Shown one piece after another: positions 55,807 through 64,000 of a DNA stretch of 64,000 nt. The notes beneath the pieces are model-generated. The model saw nothing but the letters and a program-made list of their open reading frames with translations, ran no database searches and was not told the origin of the DNA. The number at the start of each line of letters is the position of its first letter. The first letter of the stretch is position 1. The stretch lies in NCBI GenBank assembly GCA_027483605.1, contig JAIXUE010000003.1, forward strand, positions 1 through 64,000. Reading direction: 5' to 3'. The DNA comes from Cryomorphaceae bacterium (GTDB lineage: Bacteria; Bacteroidota; Bacteroidia; Flavobacteriales_D; Crocinitomicaceae). The translations under genes and the position numbers were made by a program.

Positions 55807-57279
55807 ATGAATAATGTGTTACTCCCACTCATCTTGTTATTATATTTCGGGCTACTGCTCGCGATCGCTTACTTTAGCTCAAAAAATGCAAGTAGCCATA
55901 GTTTTTTTACCGGTGACAAAAAAAGTCCTTGGTATTTAGTGGCCTTTGGCATGATCGGCACTTCGCTTTCTGGCGTGACCTTTATTTCGGTCCCGGGTGC
56001 GGTGAGTGCAGGCGCCTGGCATTATTACCAACTTGTACTCGGTTTTTTTGCTGGTTATTTTGTGGTCGCTTATGTGCTGTTACCACTCTATTACAAGTAT
56101 CAATTGAGTTCCATTTATCGCTACCTCGAACTGCGCCTGGGCTTGCGCGCCTACCAATGGGGAGCTGGCTATTTTATATTGTCGCGCACACTCGGTGCAA
56201 CGGTGCGGCTTTACCTCGTAATCAACGTATTGCAACTTTTCGTTTTTGAACCCATTGGCTTGGCTTTTTGGCAATCTACGCTCTTGATCATCATCATGAT
56301 CTTAGCCTACACCCTCAAAGGCGGTGTCAAGACAATTGTCTGGACAGACACCCTTCAGACTTTCTTTATGCTCTTGGCCTTGGTAGTGTGCATTTTCACA
56401 TTGCAGCAGCAAATGGATATCTCGTGGGCGGGGCTCTGGAAAAACCTGCAGCAAGAGCAACTTACCCAAATATGGTCCTGGAATCCATCCAAAAGCGATT
56501 ATTTCTGGAAACACTTCATAGGTGGCGCCTTTATCACCATCGCCATGACTGGCCTAGACCAGGAAATGATGCAAAAAAACATCAGCGTCAAGACACTCAA
56601 AGATGCCCAAAAAAACATGGTGGTCTTTAGCTTCACTTTACTCGTTGTCAATGCTTTGTTTTTGTTACTTGGCAGTATCTTGAGTTATTTTGCCCTACAA
56701 AACGGTCTGCACTTTGCCCCAGACGACCTCTTCCCGCAAATCATTCAGCAATTTTTGCCGCATGGGGTTTTCATCATTTTTATCATTGGGCTTATTTCTG
56801 CATTGTTTCCATCGGTAGATGGCGCCATTACCGCCCTCACGGCTTCTTTTTGTATTGACATCATCGGTTTTGAACGCAAAAACCTTCCAGAAGTTGAGCG
56901 CATGCGGCTCAAAAAAATCGTACACCTTAGCTTTGCCGTTCTATTTACCTTATTAGTTTTCTTGTTTAAATGGTACAACGACAAAAGCATTGTGAACCTG
57001 ATCTTCTTAATTGCAGGCTACACTTATGGCCCGCTTCTGGGCTTATTTGCCTTCGGTATCCTGACCAAAAGAAATGTACCCGCAGTACTCATTCCACTGA
57101 TTGTCGTGCTGGCGCCGCTATGCTGTTATTTTTTAAGTAAAAACGCAGACCTCATTTGGAAAGGGTATCAATTCGGAAACGAAATGCTAGTACTCAACGG
57201 ATTGCTTACTTTTGTGCTGCTCTTTTTAAGTAGTTTTGCCTATCAACCCACGCAAACCGATGAAACTCCTCTTATCTGA
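55807..57279 (+). CDS. Sodium:solute symporter (SSS family)
   Basis: 490 residues from ATG 55807, with about 13 membrane helices. SSS hallmarks: WYLVAFGMIGTSLSGVTFISVPGAV, and SALFPSVDGAITALTASFCIDI. It imports an unidentified solute with sodium. The same operon holds a GlmU-like protein; the two genes overlap by 20 bp. Confidence 0.92.
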   Translation: MNNVLLPLILLLYFGLLLAIAYFSSKNASSHSFFTGDKKSPWYLVAFGMIGTSLSGVTFISVPGAVSAGAWHYYQLVLGFFAGYFVVAYVLLPLYYKYQLSSIYRYLELRLGLRAYQWGAGYFILSRTLGATVRLYLVINVLQLFVFEPIGLAFWQSTLLIIIMILAYTLKGGVKTIVWTDTLQTFFMLLALVVCIFTLQQQMDISWAGLWKNLQQEQLTQIWSWNPSKSDYFWKHFIGGAFITIAMTGLDQEMMQKNISVKTLKDAQKNMVVFSFTLLVVNALFLLLGSILSYFALQNGLHFAPDDLFPQIIQQFLPHGVFIIFIIGLISALFPSVDGAITALTASFCIDIIGFERKNLPEVERMRLKKIVHLSFAVLFTLLVFLFKWYNDKSIVNLIFLIAGYTYGPLLGLFAFGILTKRNVPAVLIPLIVVLAPLCCYFLSKNADLIWKGYQFGNEMLVLNGLLTFVLLFLSSFAYQPTQTDETPLI

Positions 57280-58387
57280 CCACCAATTGCATTTGCGCTT
57301 TGCGCCACTGACCCTCACGCGTCCATTGGCAGAATTGCGCTGTGGCCTTTTCACCAATACCGAGCGCTGGAAGCATTTGCTACCCGCCGCGCAAATTGGG
57401 TATCAAACCGAAAGCTATTTGCAAGCAAAATACCCGAGCAACAACGGTATTTGGGTCAATGCACAAGTCATTCCAGACCGGAATTTAGCCTTGGCGGTTA
57501 GCCAACTCAAGAATGGCGAACAACTGTATATGAATTCGGTTTTACTTGCTCAAAATGGCGCTGGTCATGACAAAATAGAATATTCCGAGTCAAGCATCAT
57601 TATCCTTGAAAACCGCTGGGATCTCTATCTTCAAAATACAAGCATTTTAGAGCAAGATTTTGCATTGGTTACTCAAGGAAGAACAAGTCAATTATTGAGT
57701 GCGAGTAATCGCCTTATTGGCCCTGCAGCCCAATTATTCATAGAAGAAGGCGCACGCATTGAAGGCGCCATTCTCAACACCCATGAAGGCCCAATTTACA
57801 TTGCTAAAAACGCAGAAGTCATGGAAGGTGCCATGCTGCGCGGTCCGCTTGCTATCATGGATGGCGCCGTTGTTAAAATGGGAGCCAAAATATACGGCGC
57901 CACCACTATTGGCCCAGCATGTCGTGTTGGTGGCGAAGTCAGCAACAGCATTTTCCAAGGTTTTTCCAACAAAGGTCATGATGGCTTTATTGGCAACGCC
58001 CTCATTGGCGAATGGTGCAACCTAGGTGCAGACACCAACTGCTCCAACCTCAAGAACAACTACGGAAAAGTCAGCACATACAGTTACGAAGCCCAAGATC
58101 AAGTCAAGACCGATCAGCTCTTTATGGGGCTTACCATGGGTGACCACAGCAAATCGGCAATAAACGTACAATTCAATACCGCAAGTGTTGTGGGGGTTTG
58201 CAGCAATGTATTTTGTAGTCATTTTCCAGAGAAGCACATCGCTTCCTTTCAATGGGTTTCAGACGAGTCTAAAGAAGATTATCACCTAGACAAAGCCATT
58301 GAAGCCGCTACTGCCATGATGGCCAGAAGAAAAGTAGCTTTTAGTCCAGAAGAGCGCCAAATCTTTGAATTCTTGGCAAACAACTGA
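57260..58387 (+). CDS. GlmU-like putative sugar nucleotidyltransferase
   Basis: 375 residues from ATG 57260. The N-terminal half (about 1-150) has the nucleotidyltransferase-like opening LLLSDHQLHLRFAPLTLTRPLAELRCGL, without the classic GlmU GxGTRM loop. The C-terminal half is a left-handed beta-helix (IEEGARIEGAILNTHEGPIYIAKNAEVMEGAMLRG onward). This is the GlmU-family group of Bacteroidetes with a conserved N-terminus. Activity is unproven; it may couple to cell-wall sugar metabolism. Confidence 0.85.
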   Translation: MKLLLSDHQLHLRFAPLTLTRPLAELRCGLFTNTERWKHLLPAAQIGYQTESYLQAKYPSNNGIWVNAQVIPDRNLALAVSQLKNGEQLYMNSVLLAQNGAGHDKIEYSESSIIILENRWDLYLQNTSILEQDFALVTQGRTSQLLSASNRLIGPAAQLFIEEGARIEGAILNTHEGPIYIAKNAEVMEGAMLRGPLAIMDGAVVKMGAKIYGATTIGPACRVGGEVSNSIFQGFSNKGHDGFIGNALIGEWCNLGADTNCSNLKNNYGKVSTYSYEAQDQVKTDQLFMGLTMGDHSKSAINVQFNTASVVGVCSNVFCSHFPEKHIASFQWVSDESKEDYHLDKAIEAATAMMARRKVAFSPEERQIFEFLANN

Positions 58388-58453
58388 CTTTTTTGCAGCG
58401 TTTCTGCCTTTGGCATGCATCTTGACACCTCACCCGCTTGAAACAATTCTATT

Positions 58454-60913
58454 ATGAGCAATCTCTTTGATCAAGGTTATTTTGGTTTATCTGGCTATGA
58501 CGCCGATGCGGAGTTCATTCCACTCATCACCGCAGAGGAAGAAGAGCACATGAACAAACAAGAATACCCTGAAGAACTTCCTATACTCCCGCTGCGCAAT
58601 AACGTCCTCTTCCCAGGCGTGGTTATTCCCATTACAGTAGGCCGAGACAAAAGCATCAAACTCATTCAAGAAGCCAACAAAGGCAGCAAAATTATCGGGG
58701 TGGTTTCACAGAAAAACCAGGACGTAGAAGCTCCTCAGTTCATTGATTTACATCAGGTGGGTACGGTGGCTCAAATCATTCGCTTACTCAAAATGCCCGA
58801 CGGTAGCTCTACGGTTATTATCCAAGGAAAGCGTCGTTTTGAAATGCTCCAAGCCACTCAAACAGAACCTTACATGAAGGCTAAGGTGAGGGTCCTGACC
58901 GAACAACCGCTAGACGCCGCCAACAAAGAACTCGAGGTCATGTTCAACACCATCAAAGACCTCGCCTTACAAATCATTAGAGAAAGCCCAAATATTCCTT
59001 CTGAAGCACAATTTGCCATTGGCAACATCGATAGCCCAAGTTTTTTAGTGAATTTCATCTCGTCCAACATGAACGCCGATGTAGCTAAAAAACAAGCGAT
59101 GCTCGAAGAAATGGACATGAAAAAACGCGTCATGATGGTGCTCGAGCACCTAACGGCAGAAATCCAAGTGCTCGAGATGCGCAACGAGATCCAAAACAAA
59201 GTCCGCAAAGACCTAGATAAACAACAGCGCGAATACTTTTTGCATCAGCAAATGCGCACCATCCAAGACGAACTCGGAGACAACCCCCAAATTCAAGATG
59301 CGCGCGAGCTTGAAAAAAGAGCTCAAACTAAAAAATGGGATGCACGTGTGGCCAAACTTTTTGGCAAAGAACTCGAAAAACTGCAGCGCATGAATCCGCA
59401 AGGTGCTGAGTACACCGTTCAGCTCAACTACCTCGACCTCTTGCTTGAACTCCCTTGGAACGTCTACAGCAAAGATAAACTAGATTTGAATATTGCTAAG
59501 CGTGTACTTGAGCGCGATCATTTTGGTTTAGAAAAGGTCAAAGAACGCATTTTAGAATACCTTGCCGTTCTCAAGCTCAAAGGCAATATGAAGGCGCCTA
59601 TTTTGTGTTTTTACGGCCCTCCAGGAGTTGGAAAAACCTCTTTAGGTAAGTCTATTGCCGAAGCATTGGGGCGCAAATATGTCCGCATGTCGCTCGGTGG
59701 ACTCCACGACGAAGCTGAAATCCGCGGACACCGAAAAACCTACATTGGCGCCATGCCGGGCCGCATCATGCAAAACCTCAAGAAAACCGAAACAGCCAAC
59801 CCTGTTTTTGTCTTAGACGAGATAGACAAGCTCGGTCGCAGCAACCACGGTGACCCCTCTTCTGCCCTGCTAGAAGTCCTAGATCCAGAGCAAAATGGCA
59901 ATTTCTACGACAACTACGTCGAAACCGAATTTGACCTTTCTAAAGTTTTGTTCATTGCAACAGCCAACAACCTTCAAAGTATCCAAGGACCTTTGCTAGA
60001 CCGCATGGAAATCATTGAGGTCAATGGCTATACCCTCGAGGAAAAAATAGAAATTGCAAAACGTCACTTATTGCCAAAACAAATTGCAGCACATGGCATA
60101 CAGAAAAACGATATTTCTATAGATAAAAAGTTATGGCAGCAAATCATCGAGTCTTATACCTTTGAATCTGGTGTGCGTGGTCTCGATAAAATAGTAGCCA
60201 AATTGGTGCGCAACCGCGCGCGTCAAATTGCCATGGAAGAAACCTTTGATGCCAAACTCACCAGCGCAGACCTCTTCTCCTTTTTAGGAGCGGGCCGCAT
60301 GCGCACCAAATACGACAACAACGATGTAGCTGGCGTCGTAACGGGTCTGGCCTGGACGGCTGCAGGTGGAGACATCCTCTTTATCGAAAGCCTCATTTCA
60401 GAAGGAAACGGCAAGCTCAACCTCACCGGAAATTTGGGCGACGTCATGAAAGAATCTGCCGTCATCGCCCTCGAATACCTCAAAAGCCACCACGAATTAC
60501 TAGCTCTTGACCCCAAATTATTTGGTGCTTACAATGTTCATATCCACGTTCCCGAAGGCGCCACGCCTAAAGACGGCCCGAGCGCTGGTGTCACTATGCT
60601 TACAGCGCTCGCTTCGCTATTTACGCAGCGTAAAGTCAAGAAAAACCTCGCCATGACCGGCGAAATCACCCTGCGTGGCGATGTACTGCCCGTTGGCGGC
60701 ATCAAAGAAAAGATTTTAGCGGCCAAAAGAGCGGGCATTAAAGAGATCATCTTGTGCACCAAAAACAAACAAGATGTCGACGAAATTGCCGCCGACTACC
60801 TCAAAGGACTTTCTATTCATTACGTTGACAAAATGGCTGAAGTATTGCAATTAGCTTTGCTCCAAGAAAAAGTAAGTGCTCCAAAAAAGCTGGTGGTGCC
60901 CGAGAAAAAGTAA
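58454..60913 (+). CDS. lon: ATP-dependent protease La (Lon)
   Basis: 819 residues. N-terminal substrate domain starting [22 protein letters not shown], a central coiled coil, AAA+ with Walker [14 protein letters not shown] (about residue 388), Walker [10 protein letters not shown], and the protease domain with catalytic Ser in [10 protein letters not shown] (about 709) and Lys in [17 protein letters not shown] context (about 752). It degrades damaged and regulatory proteins. The next gene starts within the stop (ATGA-type overlap). Confidence 0.98.
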   Translation: MSNLFDQGYFGLSGYDADAEFIPLITAEEEEHMNKQEYPEELPILPLRNNVLFPGVVIPITVGRDKSIKLIQEANKGSKIIGVVSQKNQDVEAPQFIDLHQVGTVAQIIRLLKMPDGSSTVIIQGKRRFEMLQATQTEPYMKAKVRVLTEQPLDAANKELEVMFNTIKDLALQIIRESPNIPSEAQFAIGNIDSPSFLVNFISSNMNADVAKKQAMLEEMDMKKRVMMVLEHLTAEIQVLEMRNEIQNKVRKDLDKQQREYFLHQQMRTIQDELGDNPQIQDARELEKRAQTKKWDARVAKLFGKELEKLQRMNPQGAEYTVQLNYLDLLLELPWNVYSKDKLDLNIAKRVLERDHFGLEKVKERILEYLAVLKLKGNMKAPILCFYGPPGVGKTSLGKSIAEALGRKYVRMSLGGLHDEAEIRGHRKTYIGAMPGRIMQNLKKTETANPVFVLDEIDKLGRSNHGDPSSALLEVLDPEQNGNFYDNYVETEFDLSKVLFIATANNLQSIQGPLLDRMEIIEVNGYTLEEKIEIAKRHLLPKQIAAHGIQKNDISIDKKLWQQIIESYTFESGVRGLDKIVAKLVRNRARQIAMEETFDAKLTSADLFSFLGAGRMRTKYDNNDVAGVVTGLAWTAAGGDILFIESLISEGNGKLNLTGNLGDVMKESAVIALEYLKSHHELLALDPKLFGAYNVHIHVPEGATPKDGPSAGVTMLTALASLFTQRKVKKNLAMTGEITLRGDVLPVGGIKEKILAAKRAGIKEIILCTKNKQDVDEIAADYLKGLSIHYVDKMAEVLQLALLQEKVSAPKKLVVPEKK

Positions 60914-61314
60914 TGACTGGTTACTATAGTCATGTAGTCGTATACGATGGCGTTTGTATCCTCTGCAATCGCCTAATCAACTACTTACTCCAAAAAGACC
61001 AACAGCAACGCCTGCTGTTCAGTACTTATCAGGGTTTACCCGATGTCATTTCTAAAAACGGCCTTCAATTCCCTTTGGAAGAAAGTATTTCATACTACCG
61101 AAAAGGAAGGTGGTGGCAGCAAAGCACTGCTGTTCTGCTGATTTACAAGGATATTCACGGGGCTTATCATTGGTCACAATTAGCCTGGATTTTCCCTCGT
61201 GTTGCCAGAGATTTCATTTACCGAATAGTTTCCAAAAACAGATACCGTTGGTTTGGCAAACACGAAAGTTGCCTCGTTCCAGACCCTTCAATCCGAGCTC
61301 GTTTTATTGGCTAA
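60913..61314 (+). CDS. DCC-family thiol-disulfide oxidoreductase (DUF393)
   Basis: 133 residues. The motif DGVCILCNRLINYLLQKD is the DCC hallmark (Asp-x-x-Cys-x-x-Cys). This is a small family of predicted thioredoxin-like disulfide proteins of unknown partner. The start overlaps the lon stop by one base, so the two are co-translated. Confidence 0.88.
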   Translation: MTGYYSHVVVYDGVCILCNRLINYLLQKDQQQRLLFSTYQGLPDVISKNGLQFPLEESISYYRKGRWWQQSTAVLLIYKDIHGAYHWSQLAWIFPRVARDFIYRIVSKNRYRWFGKHESCLVPDPSIRARFIG

Positions 61315-61347
61315 AATATTGTAAATTGGAGGCGTAAATAGCTTCCT

Positions 61348-64000
61348 ATGCCTCAAAAACTATTCTTTCTAGCGCTTTTTTTCTTTCCTTTTTTGAATGC
61401 TGTCTTGGCGCAGCAAATGCCCAAACCCTCTAGTGTAGAAATCGCTGGCTTGCCACAATGGGCACAACTCATGTACGCAGAGCAGGCCAATATTTTTGAG
61501 ATACAAAATGCATATCAAGATTATTTCCGAACGCATCCTTTTGTCAAGACTTACCACACGCAATACTACAAGCGCTGGATCCGCCAAAACCAATACTTGG
61601 TCAATGATGCCGGAACCATACAAGAACCAACTTCAGAAGAATTGAGCCTTGCCAATCAAGCGTATCTCAAAAAGCAAAAGCAGCAGCACAAAACTTCCGA
61701 CTGGACCATCGTTGGCCCAATTACGAACTACCAAGAAGGCCTCACGCAAGGTTCCGGGCAAACAAATGTGTACAGTTTTGATCAGTGCGCTGGCCAACCC
61801 AATACATGTTATTGTGGCACTGAACCCGGAGAAGTCTACAAAAGCACAAATGGAGGAGTCAATTGGCAACTGGTCTCTAAAACCATTGATTTTGGCTCAG
61901 GGGTAACAGCAGTAGAGGTGCATCCAACCAATGCCAACTTTGTTTTGGTTGGAGGCAATAAAGGCCTTTTTCTCAGTACCGATGGCGCCCAAACTTGGGT
62001 CAACACCTTGCCGAGTTCAGGTTTGAATGTCAATGAAATCTATATTTTACCCAATGACCCCAATGTCATTTTAGCTGCTACAGACAAGGGCTTGTATCGC
62101 AGTACCGACGCCGCCCAAACCTGGACACAGCTCTACACCCAAAAAACTTACGATATCAAACAAAAGCCAGGAAGTTCTCAAATCCTATATTTACTCAAAA
62201 ATAACCCTGCGCTCATTCGTTGTGAGTTTTTTGTTTCTACAGATGCTGGCCTTACCTGGACGCTCCAAGATACAGGTTGGTACAGTTCAACAGATCCTGC
62301 GCGCATAGATGGCGGCGGAAGGCTTGCAGTAAGCGCTGCCGATCCCGAGCGCGTCTATGCCTACCTCATTGGCGATTCCAAACCCAATGATTTCGGTTAC
62401 ATTGGTTTGTACAGAAGTAATAATGCCGGACAGAATTGGACCTTGCCGAATGGTCCTGTCGGCTGGCCATATACCGCCACTCACGTCAATCTAGCGCAAG
62501 GTACGCCTACTTGGAATTATCATCAGGGTTTTTATAATTGCGCACTTGTTGCCAACCCGACCAATGCAGACGAACTCTTAATTGGCGGTTTAAATCTCTA
62601 CCGAAGTACTGATGGCGCTGCTTCTTTTTCTTCTGTTTCTGGTTATGTAGGCGGCCCGCTGAACTTACACGTAGACAACCAAGATTTCAGAGTCATCGGA
62701 AACCATACCTGGGTCACTACTGATGGCGGCATTTACCACAGCAACAATTTTGTAAACACACAGCCCGACTTTTACATGTCTGGGGTGCACGGCTCTGATT
62801 ATTGGGGCTTTGACAATGGCTGGAACGAAGATGTTTTGGTTGGTGGCCTGTATCACAATGGAAACTTAGCGTACCATGAAAATTACGGAGCAGGTAACTT
62901 TCTAGAATTGGGCGGAGGAGAAGCCCCTACTGGTTACGTCAATCCCGGCGACAACAAACTCACTTACTATTCAGATGTCAATGGCAAGCGCATTCCAGCC
63001 ACGCTAGATGGCGCCATTCAAAATGCATCTTTTGGCATAGACCCAAATGAAAGTTATTGGGCTGCTGAATCTACCGAGTTAGTTTTTCATCCGAATTGCT
63101 ATGCGATTGCTTATACTGGAAAAGACAACCAACTCTTTCGCACCAATGACAAAGGCGCCTCTTTTGAACTTGTTCAGACTTTTGGCTCTAACCCAAATGA
63201 GCGCATTAACTATATAGAAATCGCTTCAGACAACCCACAAATCATTTACCTCAATCAGAAAGCAGCCAGCGGCAATACAGGCAAATTATGGAAAACAACT
63301 GACGGCGGACTCACCTGGACTCAATTGAACATTCCTGCAGGCAACTCAAGTCGTATGTTATTAGCACTCAACCCCTCCAATGCGCAAGAGTTGTGGTTGG
63401 CGTATCCGAGCGGCGGAAACGGTTTTAAGGTATTCAAAACAAGTACAGGTGGCGGCAATTGGCAAAACCTCACGAGTAGTTTACTCAACAATGAATCAGT
63501 GCAATCTTTGGTGCATATTGCAGGCACCGACGGCGGTATTTATGTAGCGACGAACTACGCTGTTTATTACCGCAACAATACCAGTGATTTTGTTTTGGAA
63601 AACAACGGCTTGCCCCTCTTTACCAACGGCAACATTCTCAAACCTTTTTACCGCGACCAAAAAATCCGCTTAGCGACCTACGGAAAAGGAATTTACCAAA
63701 GTAATTTAGTTGAAAATCCGAGTGAAGTCATTGCGCGCATTACCGTAGACAAACTCAGTCAGACAGCTGTATGCTTGATCGATTCTTTTTATTTTGACGA
63801 CTACTCTTTTTTGAGTCATCAGGGCGCCACTTGGCAGTGGAGCTTTCCAACTGGCAGCCCTAGTTCATCTACATTGCGTAACCCAACGGTGTATTTTCAG
63901 AATCCGGGGCAGCACCTCGCAATTTTGCAAATTACTGATGGCACTGGCCTCACCGATACCGACTCTTTATTTGTAACGCTCTCTTTGTTTGATTATCAGC
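61348..64000 (+). CDS. Large secreted BNR/VPS10-type propeller protein with PKD domain (partial)
   Basis: An open frame of 884 codons runs to the window end; no stop was found. Signal peptide (about 1-22, ending VLAQ). Then an N-terminal helical segment (about 35-80) and Asp-box repeats of a beta-propeller (STDGAQTW, STDAAQTW, STDAGLTW, SNNAGQNW, STDGAASF, TTDGGLTW), like sortilin/VPS10 or xyloglucanase-type propellers. From about residue 800 a PKD-like domain follows (QWSFPTGSPSSST). The C-terminus, where a T9SS sorting domain is expected, is not visible. No catalytic residues can be assigned. Confidence 0.88.
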   Translation, partial: MPQKLFFLALFFFPFLNAVLAQQMPKPSSVEIAGLPQWAQLMYAEQANIFEIQNAYQDYFRTHPFVKTYHTQYYKRWIRQNQYLVNDAGTIQEPTSEELSLANQAYLKKQKQQHKTSDWTIVGPITNYQEGLTQGSGQTNVYSFDQCAGQPNTCYCGTEPGEVYKSTNGGVNWQLVSKTIDFGSGVTAVEVHPTNANFVLVGGNKGLFLSTDGAQTWVNTLPSSGLNVNEIYILPNDPNVILAATDKGLYRSTDAAQTWTQLYTQKTYDIKQKPGSSQILYLLKNNPALIRCEFFVSTDAGLTWTLQDTGWYSSTDPARIDGGGRLAVSAADPERVYAYLIGDSKPNDFGYIGLYRSNNAGQNWTLPNGPVGWPYTATHVNLAQGTPTWNYHQGFYNCALVANPTNADELLIGGLNLYRSTDGAASFSSVSGYVGGPLNLHVDNQDFRVIGNHTWVTTDGGIYHSNNFVNTQPDFYMSGVHGSDYWGFDNGWNEDVLVGGLYHNGNLAYHENYGAGNFLELGGGEAPTGYVNPGDNKLTYYSDVNGKRIPATLDGAIQNASFGIDPNESYWAAESTELVFHPNCYAIAYTGKDNQLFRTNDKGASFELVQTFGSNPNERINYIEIASDNPQIIYLNQKAASGNTGKLWKTTDGGLTWTQLNIPAGNSSRMLLALNPSNAQELWLAYPSGGNGFKVFKTSTGGGNWQNLTSSLLNNESVQSLVHIAGTDGGIYVATNYAVYYRNNTSDFVLENNGLPLFTNGNILKPFYRDQKIRLATYGKGIYQSNLVENPSEVIARITVDKLSQTAVCLIDSFYFDDYSFLSHQGATWQWSFPTGSPSSSTLRNPTVYFQNPGQHLAILQITDGTGLTDTDSLFVTLSLFDYQ

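Noticed and set aside
57260..58387. True GlmU
   Set aside because: The N-terminal half lacks the nucleotide-binding GxGTRM loop, so it is called GlmU-like only.

Overview
The window is a piece of a Bacteroidetes chromosome, most like Flavobacteriia and relatives. Four signs support this. Several upstream regions carry the Bacteroidetes -7 box TAnnTTTG. A secreted protein has a type IX secretion (T9SS) C-terminal sorting domain. Shine-Dalgarno sequences are generally absent. Typical lineage gene contexts occur (pyrG-yidC, YtxH/holin-X, LemA/TPM, a GlmU-like protein beside a sodium:solute symporter). No insertion sequence, prophage, CRISPR array or rRNA was seen. One tRNA (Asn-GTT) and one TPP riboswitch are present.

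Layout. 1-6.2 kb (minus strand): pyrG-yidC-fsa-DUF4268-T9SS protein-HD hydrolase (cut by the window edge), plus a gamma-carbonic-anhydrase-like hexapeptide protein. 6.3-10.9 kb (plus): mutS2 without its nuclease domain, a one-chain AdoMet decarboxylase/spermidine synthase, slyD and ssb. 10.9-16 kb: tRNA-Asn, then an AT-richer stretch with a DUF5946 protein, a transglutaminase-like protein and a TPP-riboswitch-controlled thiamin salvage operon (thiM-thiE-thiD-tenA). This operon is bracketed by two copies, one intact and one decayed, of a 32-residue membrane microprotein gene. 16-24 kb: outer-membrane, monooxygenase-like, membrane and EEP-family genes, an exported KatG and a P-type ATPase.

24-34 kb: a stress-envelope cluster (SDR, YtxH, a structured-RNA candidate with a terminator, holin-X protein, unknown, GH130 glycosidase, GT4 glycosyltransferase fused to an alpha/alpha-barrel-like domain, unknown, AraC regulator). 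It is followed by an arsenic resistance operon (arsR-DUF6428-acr3-arsC) and a LOG-family enzyme, then a second, closely related AraC regulator in the opposite orientation. 34-39.6 kb: a compact galactan/galactose operon (galM-GH53-GH2-galK). 39.6-45 kb: an XRE regulator with a palindromic operator candidate, two unknown genes, and a dinB-dnaE translesion pair.

45-64 kb: LemA and two TPM-domain proteins, an EEP enzyme, a secreted unknown, ilvE, recQ, comEC, rhodanese, dedA, a sodium:solute symporter, a GlmU-like protein, lon, a DCC-family protein, and the N-terminal 884 codons of a large secreted BNR/VPS10-propeller protein with a PKD domain that runs off the window.

The most novel-looking items are the structured RNA plus terminator at 25201-25316, the duplicated microgene bracketing the thiamin operon, and the paired AraC paralogues around the arsenic genes. 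Family assignments come from reading motifs by eye; no database search was run.
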